Assembly: GCF_000281975.1 (NCBI RefSeq) | Contig: NZ_AKKE01000026.1 | Location: 1-42,709, forward strand | Length of the DNA stretch: 42,709 bases | DNA from: Novosphingobium sp. AP12 | GTDB lineage: Bacteria > Pseudomonadota > Alphaproteobacteria > Sphingomonadales > Sphingomonadaceae | Direction: 5' to 3' | Part shown: in pieces, positions 26,277 to 33,697 of the stretch | Layout: each line of letters starts with the position of its first letter | How positions within the stretch are numbered: the stretch's first letter is position 1 | The notes under the pieces: generated by a model | The model's input: the letters and a program-made list of their open reading frames with translations, nothing else | Told to the model about the DNA's origin: nothing | The model's database searches: none | Made by a program: the position numbers and the translations under genes

Positions 26277-27150
26277 ATGACCGGCATCAGTCGACGGTCG
26301 CTCCTCGGAGCGGTCGCCGCGATGGCTGCGAACGGCAACGCTTTGGCCAAATGGCGCCGGACAAGCCAATCATGCTCGACCAGGTCTATCTCAGCTTTTA
26401 CGCCGTCACGGCGCCGTCGTGCATTCCGTGCTCGTACGGCTTGGCCACGCGGTCGAGGTCCGCGAAGGTCCGCACGTTAAGATCCCACTCTTCTTGGCGA
26501 AGCTTCGATCGACCTGATGACCACCGCGTGGGTTACCGAAGGGCACGCCGCATACTGGAAACCCTACGGCAACGACGCGCTTGAGGCGACCAGACTCAAT
26601 ATCGGAAACGTGCTTCTTTTTAGGGCGTCCTACTCTGTCCCGGCCTACGCTGCGGCGTTGATCCCGGCTCTGGCAAAGCCTCGCTTCCCATCGCGCACGG
26701 CAGTGACTATCAAATGAATTGGCGACGGGTCGCAATCTCTTTTCTCACGCAAGGCGGTCGCCGATTACGGGTTGAGTGCGCTTGGATACAGCTTCGATCC
26801 GGGAACGCAGGCAGCCTGAACGAGCGCGTTTGATGACACCCTGAAAAAAGCAGCGTCAGTGGATCATCTTTCCCACCCTGGGCGCCCCAATATCTTAATC
26901 GAGAAGGAAAGATCAGCCCGCTTAATGACCTGAAGGGCGTCCTCGGTGCTGAAAACCGCGCCGCGCTCTTTTTACTGAGCGGTGGTCAGATCCGACTTGC
27001 GGCGTCGCAAGCAGGCAATCCTGCAAAGTCTGCATCTTTAGCCTCGACCCGGTCACCGAGATGGATGCGTCGGTAAACATCGAGAAGACGACGGCACGGC
27101 AAGCCGCTAACAGGTGGCTCTCGGCGCACCCTGGCGAGCTCGCGAACTAG
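26277..27150 (+). pseudogene. Frameshifted glycine-betaine/OpuAC-type ABC substrate-binding protein
   Basis: The remnant starts at 26277 with an export-signal-like sequence (SRRSLLGAVAAMAANGNALA). It then passes through several frames: MLDQVYLSFYAVT; VVHSVLVRLGHAVEVREGPH; ASIDLMTTAWVTEGHAAYWK with PYGNDALEATRLNIG; KAVADYGLSALGYSFDPGTQ; YLNREGKISPLNDLKGVLGA with ENRAALFLLS; and finally EMDASVNIEKTTARQAANRW with LSAHPGELAN and a stop at 27148-27150. Read together this is a periplasmic binding protein of the OpuAC/ProX type. Multiple frameshifts and internal stops make it dead. No permease or ATPase gene lies nearby. Family assignment is by motif memory (SFYAVTAAVV, EGH..YW, LGYSF.PGTQAA). Confidence 0.8.
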
Positions 27151-27338
27151 GCGCCCGCCGTCCCGTAGATATCTGGCGGCGGGAGTTGTCGCCGTTAGCA
27201 AGCGCCAGCAATCGTCGCCTCTAAACTAAGTGACTGCAAAGCTTGTCGTTCACAAAGATTTATCCCGTTTAACGTGTCAATGGACAGTCCGATCCATAGC
27301 TTGGTCTCCAGCAGTCAATCATCAATTCAGGAGGAATT

Positions 27339-28355
27339 ATGGGTATCAGGAAAGCACTGCTGGCGGGCCCGTTGGGGTTCGGTGCGGCTCCGCTTGGCAA
27401 CATGTTTCGCAACATCCCCGACGACGAAGCCCAGGCCACTGTCGACGCCGCCTGGGATGCCGGTACGCGGTATTTCGATACGGCCCCCTTCTACGGCGCT
27501 GGCCTGTCCGAACTGCGTCTAGGCGAAGCACTGCGCAAGCGACCACGTGATGAGTATATCCTCAGCACGAAGGTCGGACGCATCATCCTTGACGAACTGG
27601 AGGATCTTTCGGCCCGCGATCTTGGCGAGAAGGGCGACATCTTCAAATATGGCCGCTCGAACAAGGTCGTTCTTGACTACTCCTACGACGGCGCGAAGAA
27701 GTCGATCGCGGACAGCATCACGCGGATGGGCGTCGATCATCTCGACTTCGTTTGGATCCACGACATCGCGCAAGACTTCCACGGTGACGTCTGGCTCTCG
27801 ATGTTCGAGGCGGCGCGCACCGGCGCTTTCCGCGCGCTGGACGAGCTGCGCGACGAGGGCGTGATCAAGGGGTGGGGGCTCGGCGTCAACCGGACCGAAC
27901 CACTGGAGCTGATGATGGAGCTGTCCGAGCCTCGTCCCGATGGCACGCTGTTGGCTGGCCGCTACTCGCTGCTCGATCATTCGCATGCTCTGCAGCGGGC
28001 CATGCCGATGGCGGAGAAGAAGGGCGTCGATATTGTCGTCGGTGGACCGTACAGTTCGGGCGTCCTCGCCGGTGGATCGCATTTCGAATATGGACCGATT
28101 CCGCCGGAGATCGCCGCCAAGGTCGAGACGATCAAGGCGCTATGCGCCAGGCACGCTGTCCCGATCAAAGCGGCCGCGCTTCACTTCTCGCTGGCACACC
28201 CCGCCGTCGCCGCCGTGATCCCGGGCGCTAGCAAGCCCGATCGCGTGAAGGAGGACCATGAGGCGCTCGCCTTCAGTGTCCCAGACGATTTCTGGCTTGA
28301 CTTGCGCAAGAGCGGGATCGTCGATCCGGCTGGGCCTCTGCCGACCGACAAGTAA
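27339..28355 (+). CDS. Aldo/keto reductase (D-threo-aldose 1-dehydrogenase-like)
   Basis: A 338-residue cytoplasmic NAD(P)H-dependent oxidoreductase. The catalytic tetrad is visible as D47 and Y52 (RYFDTAPFYGAG), K78 (ILSTKVGR) and H141 (DFVWIHDI). The C-terminal coenzyme region has AVIPGASKPDRVKED. Length and the FDTAPFYGAGLSELRLGEAL segment fit the aldose/L-fucose/pyridoxal dehydrogenase group. It may oxidise aldoses or reduce aldehydes; direction and substrate are not readable. AGGAGG stands just before the ATG. It is the first gene of a run (aldo/keto reductase, SRPBCC, formate dehydrogenase, Old Yellow Enzyme) with short gaps, likely co-transcribed. Confidence 0.92.
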   Translation: MGIRKALLAGPLGFGAAPLGNMFRNIPDDEAQATVDAAWDAGTRYFDTAPFYGAGLSELRLGEALRKRPRDEYILSTKVGRIILDELEDLSARDLGEKGDIFKYGRSNKVVLDYSYDGAKKSIADSITRMGVDHLDFVWIHDIAQDFHGDVWLSMFEAARTGAFRALDELRDEGVIKGWGLGVNRTEPLELMMELSEPRPDGTLLAGRYSLLDHSHALQRAMPMAEKKGVDIVVGGPYSSGVLAGGSHFEYGPIPPEIAAKVETIKALCARHAVPIKAAALHFSLAHPAVAAVIPGASKPDRVKEDHEALAFSVPDDFWLDLRKSGIVDPAGPLPTDK

Positions 28356-28367
28356 GGGAGGACTATA

Positions 28368-28787
28368 ATGGCAAAGGCATTATCGACCATCGATCTTCCG
28401 ATCCCAGCCGAAGATGTGTGGTCCCTGATTGGCGGCTTTGACTCTCTCCCGGACTGGCTGCCCTACATCCCGAAGTCGGAGCTGCACGAGGGCGGGCGGG
28501 TCCGTCACCTTGCCAATCCCGACGGCGGGGTCATCGTCGAGCGACTGATGGCGTTTGACGAGAAAGGTCGCAGCTACAGCTACCACATCCTCCAGTCGCC
28601 GTTCCCGCAGAAGGATTATCTCTCGACGTTGACGGTCAAGGAAGGCGACGGCGGCAATGGCTCTCGGGTCGAGTGGTCTGGAGAGTTCACGCCGGTCGGC
28701 GTGAGCGAAGAGGAAGTCTCAAAGCTTTTCCAGGGCATCTACGACGATGGCCTGAAGGCGCTAAAGGCACATTACGAGAAGCCCTGA
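28368..28787 (+). CDS. SRPBCC-family (polyketide cyclase/START-like) protein
   Basis: A 139-residue protein of the SRPBCC (Bet v 1-like) fold. Typical elements are STIDLPIPAEDVWSLIGGFD with LPDWLP near the N terminus, SYSYHILQSPFPQKDYLSTL in the middle and SRVEWSGEFTPVG, closing with a long C-terminal helix (SKLFQGIYDDGLKALKAHYE). Such proteins bind hydrophobic ligands in a deep pocket and sometimes catalyse cyclisation or dehydration. It starts 12 bases after the aldo/keto reductase stop with GGGAGG upstream, so it is very probably translated from the same mRNA. The ligand is unknown; the operon suggests an aldehyde- or enone-related compound. Confidence 0.87.
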   Translation: MAKALSTIDLPIPAEDVWSLIGGFDSLPDWLPYIPKSELHEGGRVRHLANPDGGVIVERLMAFDEKGRSYSYHILQSPFPQKDYLSTLTVKEGDGGNGSRVEWSGEFTPVGVSEEEVSKLFQGIYDDGLKALKAHYEKP

Positions 28788-28909
28788 TCGACCGGTCGGC
28801 GCCGACGCGCCGGCCCCAAGATCAGCCAATTTTGAGAGGGTAACGAAACGCACGCGGATCCGCTGGGTCCGCGGAGGGTTACGTGCGCCCGCATCACTGG
28901 AGAATGACG

Positions 28910-30064
28910 ATGGCGAAGATTCTCTGCGTCCTCTATCCGGACCCGGTCAACGGCTACCCCAAGACCTACGCCCGCGACGAGATCCCGAACATCACTGTCT
29001 ACGACAACGGTCAGACCGCCCCGACACCCAAGGCGATCGATTTCAAGCCGGGGGAACTGCTCGGCTCAGTCTCCGGCGAGCTTGGTCTGCGCAAATATCT
29101 CGAGGGTCTGGGGCACGAGTTCATCGTGACATCCGACAAGGAAGGGCCGGATTCCGAATTCGAGAAGCACCTGCCGGATGCCGAGATCATCATCTCGCAG
29201 CCTTTCTGGCCCGCCTATCTCGGACCGGAGCGGCTTGCCAAGGCAAAGAAGCTGAAGCTGGCGCTGACTGCGGGCATCGGCTCGGACCATGTTGATCTGG
29301 AATCCGCGATCAAACACGGCGTGACTGTCGCCGAGGTGACGGGCTCGAACAGCATCAGCGTGTCCGAGCATGCGGTGATGATGATCCTTTCGCTCGTGCG
29401 CAACTATATCCCGGCGCACGAATGGGCGGAGAAGGGCGGCTGGAACATAGCCGATTGCGTCGAGCGCTCTTACGACGTCGAAGGCATGCATGTTGGCACA
29501 GTCGCGGCCGGCCGCATCGGCCTCGCCATCCTCAAGCGGATGAAGCCCTTTGACGTGCATCTCCATTATTATGCGCGTCATCGTCTATCGAAAGAGGAGG
29601 AAGAAGAGCTCGGCCTCACCTTCCACGAGAATGTCGAGGATATGGTCAAGGTCTGCGACGTCGTCACGATCAACGCGCCTCTGCATCCCGAGACGCACCA
29701 TATGTTCGACGAGGCGATGATCAAGAAGATGAAGCGCGGTGCCTACATCGTGAACACGGCGCGCGCCGAAATCTGCGACCGCGACGCGATCGTGCGGGCG
29801 GTGGAGAGTGGCCATCTCGCCGGATATGCCGGTGACGTGTGGAATCCCCAGCCCGCACCGGCCGACCATCCGTGGCGCACTATGCCTTGGAACGGGATGA
29901 CCCCGCATATGTCGGGCACCTCGCTGTCGGGGCAGGCGCGGTATACCGCCGGCACGCGCGAGATCCTCGAGTGCTGGTTCGAGGGGCGGCCAATCCGCGA
30001 GGACTATGTCATTGTCGATGGAGGCAAGCTCGCCGGCACCGGCGCGCTCTCCTATACCGTCTGA
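28910..30064 (+). CDS. fdh: D-2-hydroxyacid-fold formate dehydrogenase, probably NADP+-accepting
   Basis: From ATG 28910 (GGAG 7 bases upstream) the protein has 384 residues and reads as a metal-free formate dehydrogenase along its whole length (ILCVLYPDPVNGYPKTYARD; PTPKAIDFKPGELLGSVSGE; QPFWPAYL). Catalytic residues are present: N147, R285 (NTARAEICD), Q314 (NPQPAPADHPW) and H333 (MTPHMSGTS). The Rossmann motif is GTVAAGRIG. At the position of the Asp that binds the NAD+ ribose in the Pseudomonas enzyme (Asp221) there is Ala222, next to R223 (YYARHRLS). Loss of that Asp is known to permit NADP+. Two cysteines of the Pseudomonas enzyme are replaced here by S146 and A256. The enzyme oxidises formate to CO2. 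It should feed reducing power to the adjacent reductases. Confidence 0.96.
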   Translation: MAKILCVLYPDPVNGYPKTYARDEIPNITVYDNGQTAPTPKAIDFKPGELLGSVSGELGLRKYLEGLGHEFIVTSDKEGPDSEFEKHLPDAEIIISQPFWPAYLGPERLAKAKKLKLALTAGIGSDHVDLESAIKHGVTVAEVTGSNSISVSEHAVMMILSLVRNYIPAHEWAEKGGWNIADCVERSYDVEGMHVGTVAAGRIGLAILKRMKPFDVHLHYYARHRLSKEEEEELGLTFHENVEDMVKVCDVVTINAPLHPETHHMFDEAMIKKMKRGAYIVNTARAEICDRDAIVRAVESGHLAGYAGDVWNPQPAPADHPWRTMPWNGMTPHMSGTSLSGQARYTAGTREILECWFEGRPIREDYVIVDGGKLAGTGALSYTV

Positions 30065-30129
30065 TCCGATCGCACCCAAAAGGGCCGGCGATCGCACCAT
30101 CGATCGCCGGCCTTACGACGAGGCCCGCC

Positions 30130-31236
30130 ATGTTGAAGCCCAAGCTTTTCGAACCCATCCGGGTTGCCAACCTCGATCTGGCGAACCGGATTATCATAGC
30201 ACCAATGTGCCAATATTCGGCCGAGGACGGATGCATGACCGACTGGCACCGCGTGCATCTTGGCAGCCTCGCGCTGTCAGGGGCTGCGATGCTCACTATC
30301 GAAGCCACCGCCGTGGTACCGGAAGGGCGTATCTCCTACGCGGATGTGGGCCTTTACGACGACAACAACGAGATCGCGATGGGGAGCGTGCTCGATACGC
30401 TCCGCAAGGTTTCGGAGGTCCCGATCGCAGTCCAGCTCTCGCACGCCGGCCGCAAGGCGTCGCAGGAAAAGCCATGGCTAGGAGGCGGTCAGATTAGCCC
30501 CGTTCACGCGCAAGGCTGGCAGACGGTTGCCCCGTCGGCCGTCGCGTTCAAACCCAGCGAGAATGCGCCAAACGCGCTTTCGACGGATGATCTGCGTGAG
30601 ATTCGAGATGCGTTCGCCGCGAGCGCACTGCGCGCGGCGAACCTCGGGCTGAACCTCATCCAACTCCACGGCGCCCACGGCTATCTGCTTCACCAATTCC
30701 TGTCGCCGCTCTCCAACAAGCGCACCGACGAATATGGCGGTTCGCTGGAGAACCGGATGCGGTTCCCGCTCGAGGTCTTCGACGCCGTCCGGGAAAAATT
30801 CCCTTCTGAGCGGCCGATCAGCTTTCGCATTTCGGCCGACGACTGGGTTCCTGGTGGCCTGGAGATCGAGCAGTCGATCGCAGTCGCGGAGGCGCTGGAG
30901 GCACGGGGGTGCGACGCTATACATGTGTCGAGCGGTGGCCTTCATTCGGACCAGGCCATACCGGTCGGGCCAAGCTATCAGGTCAGTCTCGCAAGCGCTG
31001 TGAAGCAGGCGGTGAAGATGCCGGTTATCGCAGTCGGGCTGATCACGAGCCCCGAACAGGCGGAGAGCATCCTCGCCACCGGCCAAGCAGACATGATCGC
31101 TCTCGCCCGAACTATTACCTACGATCCACGATGGCCGTGGCATGCGGCCGCTGCTCTCGGCACGACCGTGCCTGCGCCGGGTCAGTATCTTCGATCCGAA
31201 CCCAACAACGTGCGGGGACTCTTCCGCAGCGCGTGA
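30130..31236 (+). CDS. Old Yellow Enzyme, YqjM/XenA-type NADPH:alkene oxidoreductase
   Basis: The ATG at 30130 gives a 368-residue protein; the frame is open further upstream only because of overlap with the formate dehydrogenase. LFEPIRVANLDLANRIIIAP is followed by the class-typical Cys27 (PMCQYSAEDG), which tunes FMN in YqjM/XenA enzymes. Substrate-binding histidines sit in IQLHGAHGYLLHQFLSPLSN, followed by KRTDEYGGSLENR. The phosphate-binding end reads DMIALARTITYDPRWPWHAA, close to the XenA pattern. It should reduce activated alkenes such as enones, maleimides or nitro compounds using NADPH. It belongs to a different branch from the NemA-like enzyme at 15328. It begins 65 bases after the formate dehydrogenase gene and ends 62 bases before dps. 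Confidence 0.95.
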   Translation: MLKPKLFEPIRVANLDLANRIIIAPMCQYSAEDGCMTDWHRVHLGSLALSGAAMLTIEATAVVPEGRISYADVGLYDDNNEIAMGSVLDTLRKVSEVPIAVQLSHAGRKASQEKPWLGGGQISPVHAQGWQTVAPSAVAFKPSENAPNALSTDDLREIRDAFAASALRAANLGLNLIQLHGAHGYLLHQFLSPLSNKRTDEYGGSLENRMRFPLEVFDAVREKFPSERPISFRISADDWVPGGLEIEQSIAVAEALEARGCDAIHVSSGGLHSDQAIPVGPSYQVSLASAVKQAVKMPVIAVGLITSPEQAESILATGQADMIALARTITYDPRWPWHAAAALGTTVPAPGQYLRSEPNNVRGLFRSA

Positions 31237-31298
31237 CCACCGCATTTGCTTGAGAGGCAAGCGCCTCTCCGCACCGCAGAGTAGAAATGGAGATCCCC

Positions 31299-31799
31299 AT
31301 GTCGACCACCCTCCCGAGCACCCTTGCCACTCCGACCGACCTAGCGCCGGCGAACACCGTGCACGTCGCGGACGTCCTGAACACGATCCTCGCCGACGTT
31401 CTGGCGCTCTACCTGAAGACCAAGAACTTCCATTGGCACATGTCCGGCCCGCATTTTCGCGATTATCATCTCCTGCTCGACGATCAGGCCGCGCAGATCT
31501 TCGGGATCGTCGACGATATAGCTGAGCGCGTCCGCAAGACGGGTAACACGACGCTGCGCTCGATCAGCGACGTCGCCCGCCGTCAGCGCGTAAAGGACAA
31601 CAATGCGGAGTTCGTGTCCGCATCGGATATGCTCGCCGAACTGCGCGACGATAACGTCGCTTTGGTTGCGTCGCTGCGCGAGGCGAAGGCGATCGTTGAC
31701 GAAGCCCGCGACAACGCCACGTCCGGCATCCTCGATGGCTGGACCGACCAGGCCGAGGAGCGCGCCTGGTTTCTGTTTGAGGCCAGTCGGAACCAGTGA
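31299..31799 (+). CDS. dps: Dps-family ferritin-like DNA-protection protein
   Basis: The ATG at 31299 has GGAGA 5 bases upstream and gives 166 residues, the usual Dps size; an ATG at 31287 adds four residues and has no such site. The inter-subunit ferroxidase ligands of Dps are recognisable by alignment to E. coli Dps: H45 in NFHWHMSG, H57 and D61 in YHLLLDDQ, and D72 in IVDDIAERV. The protein should form a 12-subunit shell that oxidises iron(II) with peroxide and stores it, limiting hydroxyl-radical formation. A Thr/Pro/Ala-rich N-terminal tail of about 20 residues lacks the lysines that give E. coli Dps its DNA binding, so DNA binding is uncertain. Confidence 0.94.
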   Translation: MSTTLPSTLATPTDLAPANTVHVADVLNTILADVLALYLKTKNFHWHMSGPHFRDYHLLLDDQAAQIFGIVDDIAERVRKTGNTTLRSISDVARRQRVKDNNAEFVSASDMLAELRDDNVALVASLREAKAIVDEARDNATSGILDGWTDQAEERAWFLFEASRNQ

Positions 31800-31829
31800 G
31801 GCCCTTTCGGCCTGCCAAGGAGCACAGCC

Positions 31830-33188
31830 ATGAAAGCATCTCTTACTCGAACCCTTCCCGTGGCGTTGCTCACCTGCCTGGCCGGCTGTGGCAAACCGTC
31901 CGAAAATCCGATCACGGTAACCGAAGGCCCCAATCCCACGCTCGTACCGGAGCAACATGCTGCTGTTCCCGCCATCAATATCGCCGAGCTGGTGGGGTGG
32001 GACGAGGGGCAAGCGCCAACGCCGGCCGCCGGCCTTGCCGTCAAGCGTTTCGCCACCGGTCTCGAGCATCCGCGTTGGCTTCTGGCTCTGCCGAACGGGG
32101 ACGTACTTGTTGCCGAGAGCAATACCCCTGCCGACGCGACCGAGGATTACACCGGTGTGAAGGGGAAAGTGACCAAGCATTTCCTTTCAAAGGGGAATGG
32201 CGGACAGCCTTCGCCCAACAAAATCATGCTGCTGCGCGACATCAACAGCGACGGGATTGCCGATCTCACCACGGTGTTCATCGACCGTCTCCACAGCCCG
32301 TTCGGCATGGCCTTGGTCGGATCCACGCTCTACATCGCGAATACCGACGCGATCGTGGCCGTGCCGTGGAAGCCGGGCGACACCAAGGCATCGGCGCCAC
32401 CGCAACAGATCGTCGAACTGCCAGCCGGCAAGATCAATCACCACTGGACCAAAAACGTCATCGCCAGTCCTGACGGCAGCAAACTCTATGTGACGGTCGG
32501 CTCGAACTCGAACGTCGGTGACAAGGGCATTGCGGCAGAGGAGGGTCGCGCGGCGATCTATGAGGTCGATCCGCGCGCGAAAACCAAGCGGCTGTTCGCG
32601 TCGGGCATCCGCAACCCCAACGGCATGGGCTGGTCCTCTGACGGGAAGCTCTGGGTTACCGCCAACGAGCGAGACGAGCTCGGGCCGGACCTTGTTCCCG
32701 ATTATATGACGTCGGTGAAAGACGGTGGCTTTTACGGCTTCCCTTGGATCTATTGGGGTGATCACCGAGACAAGCGCGTGAAGGATCCGCAGCCGCCCGC
32801 CGCCGCACGGACGATCCGCCCTGATTATGCGCTTGGGGCGCACACAGCCTCGCTCGGCCTCACCTTCAGCAACGGCCAGAAGCTCGGGCCCAAATATGCT
32901 GAGGGCGTTTTCATCGGCCAGCATGGCAGCTGGAACCGGGAGCCGGCGTCCGGCTACCGCGTCGTCTTTATCCCGTTTGCCGACGGCAAGCCGACCGGCG
33001 CGCTCCCACAGGATGTCCTGACGGGATTCCTGGCGCCGGATGGCAAGCACGCCTTCGGTCGGCCCGTGGGCGTGACGTTCGACCTGACAGGGGCGCTGCT
33101 GGTGGCGGATGATGCAGGCGGTTCGGTCTGGCGCGTGACCAGCGCCGGACGTCAGCCGACCCGTCCCTCGGGTGCGCCGGTCCACTAG
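31830..33188 (+). CDS. Lipoprotein sugar dehydrogenase (L-sorbosone/glucose dehydrogenase-like)
   Basis: A 452-residue protein with a lipoprotein signal peptide ending in LTCLAGC (Cys20), so anchored to a membrane on the periplasmic side. The body is a six-bladed propeller of the glucose/sorbosone dehydrogenase family (VKRFATGLEHPRWLLALPNG, DVLVAESNTP, GNGGQPSPNKIMLLRD, HHWTKNVIASPDGSKLYVTV, GSNSNVG, SGIRNPNGMGW, LWVTANERDELG, GFYGFPWIYWGDH, FIGQHGSWNREPASGYRVVF). Relatives use PQQ and oxidise sugars or aldehydes to lactones or acids. AAGGAG precedes the start. No PQQ synthesis genes are in the window. It follows dps by 30 bases and is followed by an exported ABM-domain gene, probably in the same transcript. 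Confidence 0.9.
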   Translation: MKASLTRTLPVALLTCLAGCGKPSENPITVTEGPNPTLVPEQHAAVPAINIAELVGWDEGQAPTPAAGLAVKRFATGLEHPRWLLALPNGDVLVAESNTPADATEDYTGVKGKVTKHFLSKGNGGQPSPNKIMLLRDINSDGIADLTTVFIDRLHSPFGMALVGSTLYIANTDAIVAVPWKPGDTKASAPPQQIVELPAGKINHHWTKNVIASPDGSKLYVTVGSNSNVGDKGIAAEEGRAAIYEVDPRAKTKRLFASGIRNPNGMGWSSDGKLWVTANERDELGPDLVPDYMTSVKDGGFYGFPWIYWGDHRDKRVKDPQPPAAARTIRPDYALGAHTASLGLTFSNGQKLGPKYAEGVFIGQHGSWNREPASGYRVVFIPFADGKPTGALPQDVLTGFLAPDGKHAFGRPVGVTFDLTGALLVADDAGGSVWRVTSAGRQPTRPSGAPVH

Positions 33189-33229
33189 GTCGTCCCCGAC
33201 TTCGAAATACCAAATGAAAGGAGCAGACG

Positions 33230-33634
33230 ATGATAAGACGAATGCTAATTGTGGGCACCGCCGCACTGGCTCTCGCAACGCTACCTGCGGCCACGGCGAA
33301 GGCCCCGGATGGCGCCGGGTACCATCGCGTTCCGCCCGCCGCTTTTTCGGTGGTGGCCGAAGTACAGGCAAAGGCGGGCAAGGAAGCGGCGCTCCGCGAA
33401 GTGACCCTGCCGCTGATCGACTTGGTACGTTCAGACCCGAAAAACCTCTATTATTTCCTTCAAGAGGATCGCGAGAAGCCGGGACACTTCGTTTTTTACG
33501 AGGTGTTTGCTACCCGCGAGGATTTCGAGGCTCATAATCGGATGCCATACGTCCTGGACTGGTTCGAGAAGATCAAGCCGCTCGTCGTTGCCGACGTAAA
33601 GGCGATGAAGATGGAAGTGCTCCAACACCCATAA
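33230..33634 (+). CDS. Exported ABM-domain protein (putative quinol monooxygenase)
   Basis: A 134-residue protein with a signal peptide (about 1-23, MLIVGTAALALATLPAATAKA) followed by an antibiotic-biosynthesis-monooxygenase (YgiN-like) domain: FSVVAEVQAKAGKEAALREV, DPKNLYYFLQEDREKPGHFV, FYEVFATREDFEAHNRMPYV. ABM domains are ferredoxin-like dimers that oxidise quinols or bind haem or hydrophobic molecules. Export is unusual, since most relatives are cytoplasmic. AAGGAG lies before the ATG. It is the last gene of the + strand run and is followed by a clear terminator. Substrate is not known. Confidence 0.85.
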   Translation: MIRRMLIVGTAALALATLPAATAKAPDGAGYHRVPPAAFSVVAEVQAKAGKEAALREVTLPLIDLVRSDPKNLYYFLQEDREKPGHFVFYEVFATREDFEAHNRMPYVLDWFEKIKPLVVADVKAMKMEVLQHP

Positions 33635-33658
33635 TTGTCGCATATGACACCACATGCC

Positions 33659-33697
33659 GCCGTCGGAAGGGAGCGCTTTTCCGACGGCCCCTTTTTT
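33659..33697 (+). terminator. Rho-independent terminator
   Basis: GCCGTCGGAA (33659-33668) pairs with TTCCGACGGC (33679-33688), a 10-base stem with a 10-base loop, followed by CCC and six T (33692-33697). It closes the + strand run. The convergent DUF2490 gene ends in the T-run, its stop codon occupying 33697-33699. Confidence 0.92.

Noticed and set aside
29839..30129. N-terminal extension of the second Old Yellow Enzyme
   Set aside because: These 97 codons lie almost wholly inside the formate dehydrogenase gene in another frame; family N termini begin at the ATG at 30130.
32187..33371. 394-codon open frame on the - strand
   Set aside because: Complement of the sorbosone-type dehydrogenase, which has a lipobox and full propeller motifs.
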